A model generated the notes under the pieces. The model saw only the letters and a list, made by a program, of their open reading frames with translations, searched no databases and was not told the origin of the DNA. Below are positions 23,870-62,581 of a stretch of DNA of 64,000 bases, piece by piece. Both the position numbers and the translations under genes were made by a program. Numbering within the stretch: position 1 is the stretch's first letter; each line of letters opens with the position of its first letter. Source of the DNA: Anthopleura xanthogrammica (taxonomy: Eukaryota > Cnidaria > Anthozoa > Actiniaria > Actiniidae); the NCBI GenBank assembly GCA_964019055.1, contig OZ025215.1:4283001-4347000 (forward strand), read 5' to 3'.

Positions 23870-25125
23870 CTACCCAAGCTTGTAGGCTCGGCTCGAATCG
23901 GATTAACTGTACTTACCTTATTCCACGTGGGAGGTATGAAAACAGCATTAGAAATGCGAGAACAACTTAGAATCAAAAGTTTTGTAAATTCAATAACAAA
24001 AAAATATAGGAACGTTAAATTTTTACTTATAGGACCATACTTTCAGACCTAGTGCAGTGCTGAGTCGCAGCGCGAAGATTGCACAGCTATAACGGAGATT
24101 TCGACCCCGACACCGCTATCCATAATGACTGATCAGGGAGCTCAGCTCTGCCGTAGCTTATGGGAGAGTAAAGTCGGCCAATAAACCGTTTAAGATTATC
24201 CGTTTACCATGATCAGCGGTAAAAAAAGTAGTTCTCGTGATGACTACTTTCCTTTACTTGCTTCAACCCATGTGGGAGATATGATCGAAATATGTGCGCG
24301 AAACACTTATACCCCATTCACACTATAGCTTAAACATGTTTTAAAGTAGTTTAACTAAACATGTTTAGAAAATTATTTACAAACATTGTTCACTCTTTGA
24401 TGAAATAATACATATAAACTATCCTTCATATTGTGCTGAACAGATAAGAGATAAAATAATTACATTGAAGCTTTCTAGTCTCTAAACATTTTGTTTAATA
24501 AAAACTCAGTTTAACTAAACAGGTTTTGGTGTGAATGGGGTATTAGAATCCAAAGTTTTGTAAATTCAGTAAAAAAAAGTATATAGAAAATATTTGATTT
24601 TTACTCTTAGGACCACACCTACCATACTCCAGACCTAGTGCTGAAGCGCACTATAGTAAAAATTAAATATTTTCCTTTTTTTTTTTACCGAATTTACAAA
24701 AATTTTGATTCTTAATGTTGCGCGCATTTCTTGTGCTTATTTCGTACCTCCCACATGGAATGAGATAAGTATAGAAAGGTAGTCATGACAGAAACAATTG
24801 TTTATCCGCTGATCATAGTAAGGGGTTAATCATAAACGGTCTAGGGGCCGACTAACCTCTCCCTTAGGCTTCGGCTGAGCTCCCTGATCAGTGGATAGCG
24901 GTGTCGGGGTCGAAATCTCCGGCATAGCCGTGAAAGCTTCGCGCTGCCATACTGCGCTTCAGCACTAGGTCTGGAAGTATGGTCCTTAAAGTAAAAAGTA
25001 AACAATTTTTTTTTACGAGTTTACAAACATTTTGATTCTAAATAGTTCGCGCATTTCTTGTGCTGTTTTCGTACCTCCCACATGGAATGAGGTAAGCACA
25101 GTTAATTCGAACCAATATCGAGCCT
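23870..25125. mobile_element. Element with arms of roughly 400 bp, interrupted by a nested MITE
   Basis: The left arm (about 23880-24300) contains ACCTTATTCCACGTGGGAGG, GTTTTGTAAATTCAATAA, CTTATAGGACCATACTT and TCGACCCCGACACCGCTATC. The right arm (about 24620-25100) carries diverged inverted counterparts. No transposase reading frame is visible. Confidence 0.7.
24310..24542. mobile_element. Nested PIF/Harbinger-like MITE with TTA target duplication
   Basis: Ends TACCCCATTCACAC and GTGTGAATGGGGTA are perfectly inverted. TTA at 24307-24309 and 24543-24545 is the duplicated target. The homologous site in the other arm is uninterrupted, so the insertion is clear. A 3-bp TTA/TWA duplication is the PIF/Harbinger habit. 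Confidence 0.8.
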
Positions 25126-26109
25126 TGGAGGCGAGGCTAAGAGCCGAACTGAGCCGATCTTATGAGCTTAGGCAGGCTCAGGTGGTCATCTATCAGGGAA
25201 TGCAGAAGAATCATAATGGGCTTCTAAAATGATGCCAGAGAGAGCGCTTTCTTATTGTTCCCAAAGTGGCTGTTGACTGGCTTTTACGTCAGTGTTATAA
25301 CAGTGTTATGACTTACTTCTTACGTCTTATATACGTCTTATGAAGTCACGCTATTTTTTCACAATCAAAACCTGCGGCCCTTGGTATATGCACCTATTTC
25401 AAAAAAGGTTGTCTCAGCTGAAAGCAACAAGCAACAAGCGAAGAGGGCAAAGAACATCTGTTTTTTTTTACTCCTTCATCATTTAGAAGCGATTATATCA
25501 TTTTAGTCGTTTCGTAATGGTAGGCTGCAACTGCAGTGTTTCGATTCTTTAAGTGTTGTCACGAATCTTCAGCTAATTAAAGCATCGTTTGCAGGTGGTC
25601 TTGGCTTGTTGCTTGCTGCTTTCGGCTGCGACAACATTTATTATAGGTGTATGCTAACATTCGAGGTATGTATTTCTTACTTCTAATCCGCCATATTGAA
25701 ATCAGTCATATTCAGCAGAGCCTTCGTGAAAGTTAGTTACATGCAGTAGATGTAACACTGAGCCAGATGATATGATGATATATGGGCAGTCCATTATCCG
25801 GTCAGTGATTATAACTGGCGTATCTTGACTGGGTTATTTCGTAACTATGAAACATTGTCAAAACATAGCCTCAATATTGCTAATGAAAAATTAGACAGCT
25901 GCCTTACGTTGAATATTTTATTTGTGAAATATTTATATTTTGAGCTAAGCTTGTGAGCTAGGTGCCCAGTATCCGGGCTCCGGGCCCAATATCCGGCAAC
26001 TGATAAGAAATTGTCGACATTTTTCATTAAGATAACAGCAACTCATCTTTTGAGGACATTTTTATCTTCATTAAAAGACATTAAAAGACTAAAAAGCATT
26101 GAAAAATTT

Positions 26110-26250
26110 GAAAAAGGCATCAAAACCTTACTTTTTCGTGATGCATTTGAAAAGATCTGAAAATAAGAACCATTTATACTGCATACAGCGCCACTGAACT
26201 GCTGGAAATGGCGCTATATAAATATATCATATTATTATATTATTATTATT
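26110..26250. mobile_element. Retroposon 3' end with AGCGCC/GGCGCT hairpin
   Basis: AGCGCCA (26187-26193) pairs with TGGCGCT (26209-26215), followed by ATATAAATATATCATATTAT. The same hairpin and tail style ends the SINE at 63247-63516. Probably a SINE or LINE tail fragment. Confidence 0.45.
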
Positions 26251-26661
26251 CATCTTCACTGATATTTGGTATTCCTGTCGTAAATATGATGACATGATCA
26301 TATCACTGAAAAGGAGAGAAAATTGGGGAAATGAAAACGAATTTTGATTAGCGATAGCCTGAAAGAAGTGTTATTTCATTCGAAATATGTTTTCATCCAG
26401 AATTTTTCGTCTTATATTAGAAGTTTCACTCACCTTGATGAATTGCTTGATTTGAAGCACATTTCGATATTCTAAACGTTGATAAAGCCAACAATCGAAA
26501 GCTGAAATGTTCAGCATTGTTTCAGAAGATTTTATTTGACAATAATTTATTTTCTCGACAAAACAACGACAAAACACTTTTAAGTAGCCGGATACTGGTG
26601 GGCAACTTGCTTTAGCTGTCTTTATGCGTGACGTGTTCTAAACCTAAAATATTCTTTTAAA

Positions 26662-27017
26662 TTGTTAAATGAGGGTTTATCAGGTCTTGCGTGACATTTC
26701 AATTTTTGAAAAGAGCATACCAAAGTTAGTAAAATTGGAAAGTTTGAAGTGGTTTTATTGCCGGAGTAGCAACGAAGATATGGGCGACCGAAGTTGGTAG
26801 GCAAGCTGTTAAAAACATATTTTCCCATACATTTCTTTGTAAAAGCAGCCAACTTCGGTCGCCAATATCTTCGTTGCTACTCAATAAAATTAAACCACTT
26901 CAAACTTTCAAATTTTACTAATTTCGGTATCCTTTTTTCACTGAAATATTATATTTTCGTTTTTGTTGGATTGAAATTTAAAATGTCACGCAAGACCTGA
27001 TAAACCCTCATTATTTG
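26662..27017. mobile_element. Long fold-back element
   Basis: AATGAGGGTTTATCAGGTCT at the left is mirrored by AGACCTGATAAACCCTCATT at the right. Inner parts (TTTGAAGTGGTTTTATTG; AGCAACGAAGATAT; CGACCGAAGTTGG) pair as well. Confidence 0.85.
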
Positions 27018-28011
27018 AGACGCTAGCGCATGCACAGCTATTTGAACCAATCAGCATCGAGTTAAAAATGGCTGTTAAGAGACATTGTTCGGGAAAAGCA
27101 ATGAAACTGAGGAACTCTGTAGCAAACACTCACTAGCTGAGCATGCGCTCTGCATGTTGACCGCTGGTCTCAAGATTCTGGTTCCCAGTCTTGAGGGTTT
27201 CCCAGACCCTACAATTTGTCGTGATATGAGAATAAAGTGAACTTTCATACTCAGATTCTACTATTTTGAATTACGTTTTTTATTTCCCGTTTGCTATGGA
27301 TAAAACAAGAACATTGGTTCCGATATGGCATCTTAACTCTGCTTTTTGTCTTTGCCTTACGCGAAGTGGTCTTCAGCGTTTTCCCGTGAGCTAGCTAGTA
27401 TTGCAGGTGTTGTCCTGGTTGGTTGGTTCTGCTTGGGCATGAGGAAGATTGGGGCATAAGAGAAAGAATTGAAGGTGCAAGCCTGCCGGTAGTAAATAAA
27501 CTTGATGTCCATGCAGTACATGTAATCATACCTGCCCGCAGCCATTGCCTTCTTGAAATCAATTTTACTTACAGTTCAAGCGCTAAAATTACGTCCCCTA
27601 ATTAAGGTCTAGTGTATATGTCATACAGATAAAATATTAAACCTTGCTCTGTTAAGCCTATTCTATTTTCAAATGAACAGACGGCTTGGGCGTAATGTTT
27701 TACCATTTCAGACTCTTGAGAAAATGATTCTTTGTTTGCGTTGTATCCATCGTGCGCGACCGCTAAAAAAAGCGGAAATAATACTCTAGGGAATGACACG
27801 AAAGGGTCTGAAGAGGTCTTTTACATCTCAACTTGGGGGGTCAAAACAACAAAAAATGTTAACACCCAAAAGGATCTCATTTCTCCAGAAGGGTGAAGTC
27901 TTTTTGTTTTGACCCCTAGATTGGGAATGAGTGCTAGGGGTCCATTCTGTTTATTAAGAAACCCTCTCATCCGAGATTGTCGCTTGCGGGAGATACAATA
28001 GCCCACTTCCG

Positions 28012-28152
28012 GTATAAGCTTCGCTTATCACGCACAAAGGTTTCAGTAAGAGTCTCTGTACTAAATTAAATATTCTTTTCTCCTGTCACGAATCAATGAG
28101 CATTTAGTACGAAGCCTCATATTGAAACCTTTGTGTGTGATAAGCGAAGCAT
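28012..28152. mobile_element. Small fold-back element
   Basis: GCTTCGCTTATCACGCACAA and AGGTTTCA pair with TGAAACCTTTGTGTGTGATA and AGCGAAGC. Confidence 0.65.
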
Positions 28153-28486
28153 ACTTTGAAGTAAAAAAAAACTAAAATCAACCCTCGACCGGGTAGTCGC
28201 GCGGTAGCAAGGTTTCTAAATGAGATGGGAATTTGGGAGATGGACATCTTTTAAGATTGTGGTCGTTAAAAGAGAGTCGACTGTAGTTCCGTCGTCCTAT
28301 TTAGCTAACTGAAGAAGAAGCAAAACGCAAAAAAAAAAAAAAAAAAAAATTCAGAAAAAATATTTTGCACGATTTATTTTCCGCAAAATCGATGACTGGT
28401 TTGTAAACTTTATAAATAGAATAGACTTTATAATAAAGTACACTTTTTTTTAGGACAAATGACTCGATGTTGGTTTCGTATGATAT

Positions 28487-28582
28487 AGGTCTAGTTCAAA
28501 CACCGATATTCACATGAGCCGAGCCTAATGACATCAATACGTTCGGCTCATGAGAAGATCGACGTTTGACTGGGCCTTACTT
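28487..28582. mobile_element. MITE, family C (GGCCTAGTTCAAACGTCGA)
   Basis: A shorter, diverged copy of the 49229-49353 element: TAGTTCAAACACCGAT at the left, GATCGACGTTTGACTGGGCC at the right, with GAGCCGAGCCTAATGACATC inside. Confidence 0.65.
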
Positions 28583-29683
28583 AGATAATCTTATTCTTCT
28601 GCATACACGCAAGTATGACATTGTTATTATTACTGGCATAGTTTTGATCTCGTAATGGCCTATTTTAACGATACAGCATTATGGGGCTTCCAGGTTGCAA
28701 AACAAAACAAAGATGGCTAGTTGCATGGAGAAAATATATTCTGTATTGGCCGAGTCTTGGAAGAAAAACTATGAGGAACCTTAGTTTGATTTTATTTTGA
28801 CATTTTACTTCTGGTTACGAGGAAATTCCATCGAAACCGTCGCCGAGAAGGCGAAAGCAGGCTAGGAGACGAAATTGTTGTAAAAATGCAGTTGCTGAAA
28901 AAGAAAACAACTGGAATCTCCAAAACTGATAAGTACCAATAGCTCAGTAATTTATTGGAAGATGAAGATATTTATGACTCAGATAATATGCTTCATTCTT
29001 TAAAATTTAGTGCATGTCAATGTTCTCGCCATGTGCTTTACCGAGTAAGCTCACATTTTCGAGTTTGCGAAAACACTTTTTTTTTGAAAGGTTGAACCGT
29101 TTAGTTGAACTGGGATTAAATTAATTATTCTACTTTGTAACACAAATGTTTAATAAAAGAAGAGAATCTTATAATACTTTTTTTTGCCATTCAAACAATT
29201 TCTACAACAATCTTTCTTCGATCGAAAGCTTCAGCTTGAATGATAACAATTTGTAACTTAATTGTTAATTCACTCACCTGTGTCAGAAAGTTGAAGACAT
29301 ATAGCATATACAATTTTCCTAATCCTTGTACCACATCATCAGGCAATAATTTGTGTCATAAAACTCGTAAAACTTGAGACAATTTGTTTTTCTGTCATTG
29401 TTGCATTCAGAAGCCAGAAGTCGATACCAAAAAAGTGCTATTTTCGCCGTCAATCAAATCTCCATCAGCCAATCACGCGCGGTAATTCTGAGCCGACAAT
29501 ACGGGTTTATATTGGCGGCTCTCTCTCGATCAAACTTATAGGAGAATCGCGATACTGTGGTGAATTGTTATGTTTTAATTACTGTTACAAAGCTTTGTAT
29601 ATTTGCCCCCTACCAAGATGGCCGCCGTATCGTCGAAGTAGTCCATTAACACCGTTAAAGTGCGTTTTTCACAAATAAAACAA

Positions 29684-29895
29684 GGCTATCTTTAAAACAG
29701 GGAACGGGGAACGGGAAACGGAGAACGGGGAACGGGGAACGGGGAACGGGGAACGGAAAAAGTAAGTTATATTTCTCTTTACAATACTATAAAATATCTG
29801 GGTTTTTTTAATATTCAAAGTACTTGAAAGTCCGGCCTTATTATTTTTAGCCTTGTCATTTTTAGCCCACCCATAGCGCATATGCCGCGGCCACT
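29684..29895. repeat. Left terminal inverted repeat of the 1.87-kb element
   Basis: 212 bp. It carries about seven GGGGAAC-type heptamers, some mutated (GGGAAAC, GGAGAAC). The inner limit is CCGCGGCCACT. Confidence 0.87.
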
Positions 29896-30519
29896 GCTGC
29901 TTGGGCTGTTTGATGATAAACTGATTGGGCTATCAGCCGTCCCACCTTTCGCATATTGCTTGCTAACATGCAAAAGAAAGTTATAGGGAGATATGAAGCT
30001 TGTTACGACTTAAATATTTTCTTATGAAAAAGTTTCCAGCAAAAACGCAGTTTTGAAATAAACGAGAGTCTGGTTAGCGGCTATTTTTGGAGGGGTAAGG
30101 AAGGCAGAGAAGGGACTTAAAAGCGTGGCTGGATGAACAAAGGCATGGAAGTTCTCAAAGTTCAGACGCTATTATTTGACCGTCCTCCAAAACTTTGCAG
30201 AACAACCAAAATATCACAAGTGCCTTTCACAGCTAGAATCACTTCAAGCTTATAATCAAATTTACCAAGGGTTAATTCATAAATTTCTCCCCCTCCGCGC
30301 TAATATGTCGCTTAGAATATAAATTTAAGGGTTGTTCAGCAGACACAGGACAGTATATGCATGGCCGTAAAAGTGGTGCTGATCCCCCTTTTTTATTATT
30401 TTACGATTCATTACCTCCCTTGTTTACTTGGTATCGAAATTTCTCTCAGTTTTGTATCGTCTTCCCTCTAGTTCATTTGTCATTCCAAACTAATCAAACA
30501 CTAACAAGGAATTATCTCA

Positions 30520-30808
30520 GTTCCCGGTTTTAGCAATATTGCGACGAAGCTTACGCTTAATAGATGAGTGTAGTTCAACGTAGACATCATCTTCAGGAAC
30601 CCAGTGGTAAATTGTATCTCGCTCTAGCGACAGGATTTTACCTCAGGGTTCCCGAAGATGCGAGGTCATGAGGTTCAACAAAAAATAAATCTTTTGACAT
30701 TAAAGTCGGGGCTACACTGATTATTTCATTAATAAAGCCTATTTGTCCTTACCTTTTAACCCCAAAGATTGACTCCTGCAATTCGTCATCATTTTCAGAA
30801 GAGGACAT
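30520..30808 (-). pseudogene. Possible coding remnant inside the 1.87-kb element
   Basis: On the - strand, ATG at 30808 begins MSSSENDDELQESIFGVKR and runs into a good donor AG|GTAAGG (exon to 30753). About 100 bp further, a frame encodes WVPEDDVYVELHSSIKRK before TGA. This could be a small transposon gene or a captured host fragment, or chance. No family recognised. Confidence 0.25.
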
Positions 30809-31373
30809 GATACTGGCTAAGTAGCGTATCCCTTCGATGCACCTTCGATGCACCACGAGAGAAAGAAGTGACAATAGCGGCAATCATTTTGGCATTTATA
30901 CTCTTCCAATGATTTGACATATTCCTGGAAATCCTCAAGCATTATTTGATGACCCGGCGAAAGACTTACAAGACTTACAACCGGTCACAGTATAAACAAA
31001 AAGATCCCGATGATAACATGTGCCAATCTGCCTATCATCCACGCGGCAAGAAATATTTATTTATTTAAGAATCACCAGTGTGGACGTGATTGTTTGCAGA
31101 TCAACTCTACATCACAGTATTCCCGCCGCGGGGAACAATTTAGATCAATTTAGATCGGGGAGAGAGTCTTGGGGGTGGTTCTTGAGATGTTTTTTTTACC
31201 AAGAATAGATAAGCTTTGGTATCGCTATCGATGGATTTTTGCTATATATCGATTGTTTTAAACCCCAAATTGCTTTGCCTTTCCTTTCCGTTACCTAGTT
31301 ACGTTGTTATGTGACAACGCTGGCGATTATAAAATAGATAATGTGACATATATCTGTCAAGAAAAAGGTATTG

Positions 31374-31557
31374 AGTGGCCGCGGCATATGCGCTATGGGT
31401 GGGCTAAAAATGACAAGGCTAAAAATAATAAGGCCGGACTTTCAAGTACTTTGAATATTAAAAAAACCCAGATATTTTATAGTATTGTAAAGAGAAATAT
31501 AACTTACTTTTTCCGTTCCCCGTTCCCCGTTCCCCGTTCCCTGTTTTAAAGATAGCC
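31374..31557. repeat. Right terminal inverted repeat of the 1.87-kb element
   Basis: 184 bp, inverted relative to the left one, with only three full heptamers. The 28-bp length difference equals four heptamers. Confidence 0.87.
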
Positions 31558-31706
31558 ATAAAACAACATGTATATAGGTGATAATAGAGTTAATGCCAAA
31601 ACGTTTATCATCAATACACTTATCACCTTCCGACACCACCGCACACGGAGATGCCGCCAAGTACACGAGTCATTGAAACAAAAGGTCTAAGATACGTAAG
31701 TTCTAT

Positions 31707-32070
31707 TCATCACTTTCACATCCCCATAATACTTTGCGTTTTTGGGGGGCAACAATAGCAAAAATTAAGTGAAAGTTCAAAACATTTCTTGCAGATGCCG
31801 AGTATGTTTGATATTATCATTGAAAAATCGAGTATCAGTTTAATCAGAGTTAATTCCACACGCATGGGAGAATGAAACGTTTGGTGTTACAGACAATGTA
31901 TGGACTTACCAAGAAATTTCATGACTTTTACTCGTAAACCTGTTCAAATTTCTATCATAGATGCATAAGATGTTTTTTCTTCAATTCTTATTAATCTTCA
32001 TGGTAATATTAACGATTTTGTCTCGTTGTTGCCCCCCAAAAACGCAAAGCATTATGGGAGTGGGAAAGTG
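31707..32070. mobile_element. MITE with about 38-bp ends
   Basis: CACTTTCACATCCCCATAAT and TTTGCGTTTTTGGGGGGCAA at the left are mirrored by TTGCCCCCCAAAAACGCAAA and ATTATGGGAGTGGGAAAGTG at the right. Confidence 0.8.
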
Positions 32071-32124
32071 GTGAATACTGTTATTTTTAGCGAAGTACAG
32101 GCGAAGTGCATTTGCAACATTCTT

Positions 32125-32130
32125 TTTATT
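32125..32130 (-). promoter_or_regulatory. Candidate poly(A) signal of ARMH1
   Basis: AATAAA on the - strand, about 150 bp beyond the more distal candidate stop at 32281. Confidence 0.4.
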
Positions 32131-32280
32131 TTACCCAGAAATTTAGTATTTAGAACTAATATTTGTTATCAATAACGAGAATCTAGAGGATTCAAAATGC
32201 CTTTTTGTACAAAAACGTATTGTGTAATCTTTGCCATGACAGACAGACAGATAAATATACAATTTTTACATTAGCCATCG

Positions 32281-40250
<7,970 letters not shown>

Positions 40251-40753
40251 CTTACAGGCAGGGAATCTAGCCCAGTTAACTTAAGAAAGAAAGGTAAAGT
40301 CAAAAAATTATTCTTTAGTACTTTATTATTATTATTTTTACAGGACAGGATTTTCCAATATTTCGAGTTCGCCATTTTACAAAGACACCAGGATTACTCT
40401 GTCTGTTTGATGGGGTACCCTTCTGCCCGGGTTAAGTTTTCCCTTGTACAGTCTTTAGCTAGGGATAACTCGCCTCGGTAACCCTAACCTTACGTGGTAA
40501 CCCTAGCGCTAAGAGGCCCTAACCCCTTGTAAAGTTATCAGGTCTGCAATGTTTATCACTTTCTCTAACTCTCCCTGCTTTGTAACAGGCTCGATTACTT
40601 ATCACACTACTTCATTTCTAACCTTGAGGTATTCCAGAAGTATCCTCTAAATTTCAATTTCGATAAATTTAATTCATCAATAAGGATAAATCCTCAAAAA
40701 AACGACCGAATCCCAAGACATTTTCTGTTCCACTTCAAGCTGTTCGCCATGTT

Positions 40754-40767
40754 GTTACCATAGCAAC
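40754..40767. promoter_or_regulatory. Perfect X-box (RFX binding site) upstream of ARMH1
   Basis: GTTACCATAGCAAC matches the RFX X-box pattern of two half-sites (GTTACC and AGCAAC) with a 2-bp spacer. It lies about 504 bp upstream of the ARMH1 ATG at 40250. RFX factors activate ciliary genes across animals through this motif. The position fits a promoter, but the transcription start is unknown. Confidence 0.75.
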
Positions 40768-41953
40768 TATTCGAGCGTCGACTAGGACGAGCTTATCTCG
40801 CAAAGGTACTTGGGAAAACTTCATCACCACAGGGAGCCCACTCTAGACAAAATATCTATAATCACCCGCTTACATAGAAAATTTAATTTATTTTAGATAA
40901 AATTTATATAATCTCGAATTGCATTTAAATTGAACCTACCTGTTGTTTGTCTTTTATTTTATCGTCGGGCCGGGAAGGTTTGAAGCGTTTCTAGCCAGAT
41001 TTGAGAGAATTATGGCCTTTTGAATTTTCTCATTTCTCATTTCGTTCTCAAACGACAACAAAAACTTTACCCTTTTTATAAGTTCTAATAATTACGTTTT
41101 TTTTCAAGCTTCGACAAAAGATTGCTTTTTACCTGTTGTTTTAGGAAATTCAACCGTGAAATTTTTTTTTTTTTTTTTGCCCTGTTGTAGTTCAGAACTT
41201 GTAGGGTTCCTTTAAGGTCCTGAAGGGGTAAAATGGGAGCGGGGATTCACCTTTTTTGGGGCTGGGAAAATGGGATTTCATACACTGGGATTTATAGCCA
41301 TTACTGGGATTGGAGTTTTGCAAAATATCTAACTCTAACTCTACAACTCGGACTGAGATTTTGAATGACTGGGACTGGGATTTTGCAAAATTTTGGGCCA
41401 GGAAATGGGACTCATACCCCCCTTCAGGACCCTCTTCCATAATAAAATGTCGAACCTTTTAATGGGGTTATTGTAAGAGCGGTTTGGTGCATCTTGGTCT
41501 CAAACTGAACGTTCAAAAGCAGTAGCTAGCCACCTTAATGAACACAAATGATCAGTCGTTGTACACCATCATATCACTCGTTATTTATTGGATGCACAAT
41601 ATATCAACATAAATAAAAACAATGTGGATTACACTTAGTGTTGTAACAAGGAATCGATGTTCAAACAGACCACTGCAATTTAAATCAAGTTCAATTCTAG
41701 CATCTTGCCTCTTAATAAATAAATATCCACATTTCATCTACAGCGAGGGACATTTACCTGCTGTTAATCACGGGAGTGAAATACTTCACAAGCTTGAAAT
41801 GTGACGGCGCAAGGACCACTCGTTTTAATTTACAGTCGCCATTATTTTCAAAGGTTTGTTGGACTGCTCTACAGAATACATCCAACAGCATATGCGAAGT
41901 GCCTATACTCTATAGCACTCGATGATTATACTGATCTTCATTTTTTACCAATT

Positions 41954-41959
41954 TTTATT
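41954..41959 (-). promoter_or_regulatory. Candidate poly(A) signal of KIF2
   Basis: AATAAA on the - strand about 235 bp past the KIF2 TAG at 42194. Confidence 0.4.
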
Positions 41960-42193
41960 TTGTGATCTTCATTTTTTTAAGTGGTCCAGTGTACTCTTAC
42001 GTTTCCAAGTTCAAATAAAAGACCTTTTTTGACGAACCAGCTTTGATCATCCAACTTCTTGAAGCGAACCCACGCTTTACTCGACTTAGGTTTAAAACTT
42101 AATGATACACATCTTTGTTAAAGTAATATTTGAACCCTCGGCTGGTGCTGGTGGTGATGCCAGGAGGTGGGCTAAGCATCTCTACTAATACTC

Positions 42194-61808
<19,615 letters not shown>

Positions 61809-62026
61809 TCTAGCAGCAAAGCCACAGTGAAATTTTTAATGACTCCTTCGTGGTGAGCAGGTAAGGTTTTACATGGAGTATTCCGAAAAGTTTGAAATTC
61901 GTACTTGAGCTTTCCGCTTGAACTGCACCAAACAGTCTAATGGCGGTACCTCTGAGCCCCTGAACACCTAACGACCTACACAGCGGATTCTACCAACACC
62001 ACTAAGGCATTCTGGGATAAAAGAAT

Positions 62027-62488
62027 ATTCTTATTCTTATTCTTATTCTTATTCTTATTCTTATTCTTATTCTTATTCTTATTCTTATTCTTATTCTTAT
62101 TCTTATTCTTATTCTTATTCTTATTCTTATTCTTATTCTTATTCTTATTCTTATTCTTATTCTTATTCTTATTCTTATTCTTATTCTTATTCTTATTCTT
62201 ATTCTTATTCTTATTCTTATTCTTATTCTTATTCTTATTCTTATTCTTATTCTTATTCTTATTCTTATTCTTATTCTTATTCTTATTCTTATTCTTATTC
62301 TTATTCTTATTCTTATTCTTATTCTTATTCTTATTCTTATTCTTATTCTTATTCTTATTCTTATTCTTATTCTTATTCTTATTCTTATTCTTATTCTTAT
62401 TCTTATTCTTATTCTTATTCTTATTCTTATTCTTATTCTTATTCTTATTCTTATTCTTATTCTTATTCTTATTCTGATTCTTATTCTT
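62027..62488. repeat. (ATTCTT)n hexamer array, about 77 units
   Basis: 74 perfect units, then ATTCTG and two more ATTCTT. It starts about 219 bp upstream of the KIF2 ATG, preceded by the mirror AAAAGAAT. Read on the KIF2 strand it is a purine-rich AAGAAT array. Confidence 0.97.
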
Positions 62489-62527
62489 TCTTTATCGTCA
62501 AAGTGCTATAATTCAGATTACTATTAA

Positions 62528-62580
<53 letters not shown>
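62528..62580. repeat. (ATT)n microsatellite
   Basis: About 17 perfect ATT units just beyond the hexamer array. Confidence 0.93.

Positions 62581-62581
<1 letters not shown>

Larger units (their letters stand above)
29684..31557. mobile_element. 1.87-kb DNA transposon with about 200-bp inverted repeats and 9-bp target duplication (Mutator-like size class)
   Basis: Ends GGCTATCTTTAAAACAGGGA are inverted. The left terminal repeat is 29684-29895 and the right one 31374-31557; they appear almost identical apart from copy number of a GGGGAAC heptamer. The 9-bp target ATAAAACAA is perfectly duplicated at 29675-29683 and 31558-31566. Long inverted repeats with a 9-bp duplication fit Mutator-like elements (established habit of that group); the assignment is inference. 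No transposase is recognised inside. Confidence 0.87.
18376..32280. other. 14-kb intergenic region, repeat-rich
   Basis: Separates the 5' end of the Kv gene from the 3' end of ARMH1. The promoter of the Kv gene must lie in its left part; no TATA box or other core element is convincing. All longer open frames examined fall in repeats or are short and unlike any family I know. Distinct elements are listed separately. Confidence 0.6.
40251..42193. other. Spacer between ARMH1 and KIF2
   Basis: Holds the ARMH1 5' region with the X-box, a poly-T tract near 41161-41178, an inverted-repeat element at about 41208-41436 (AAGGTCCTGAAGGGG against CCCCCCTTCAGGACC, with several ACTGGGATTTTGCAAAA-type repeats inside), and the KIF2 3' UTR. 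Confidence 0.6.

Noticed and set aside
25032..25232. 66-codon frame with EARLRAELSRSYELRQAQ
   Set aside because: Begins inside the arm of the inverted-repeat element and has no similarity I can name.
40470..40530. Telomere-like CCCTAA words (GGTAACCCTAACCTTACG)
   Set aside because: Only two or three scattered, imperfect units; not an interstitial telomere array.
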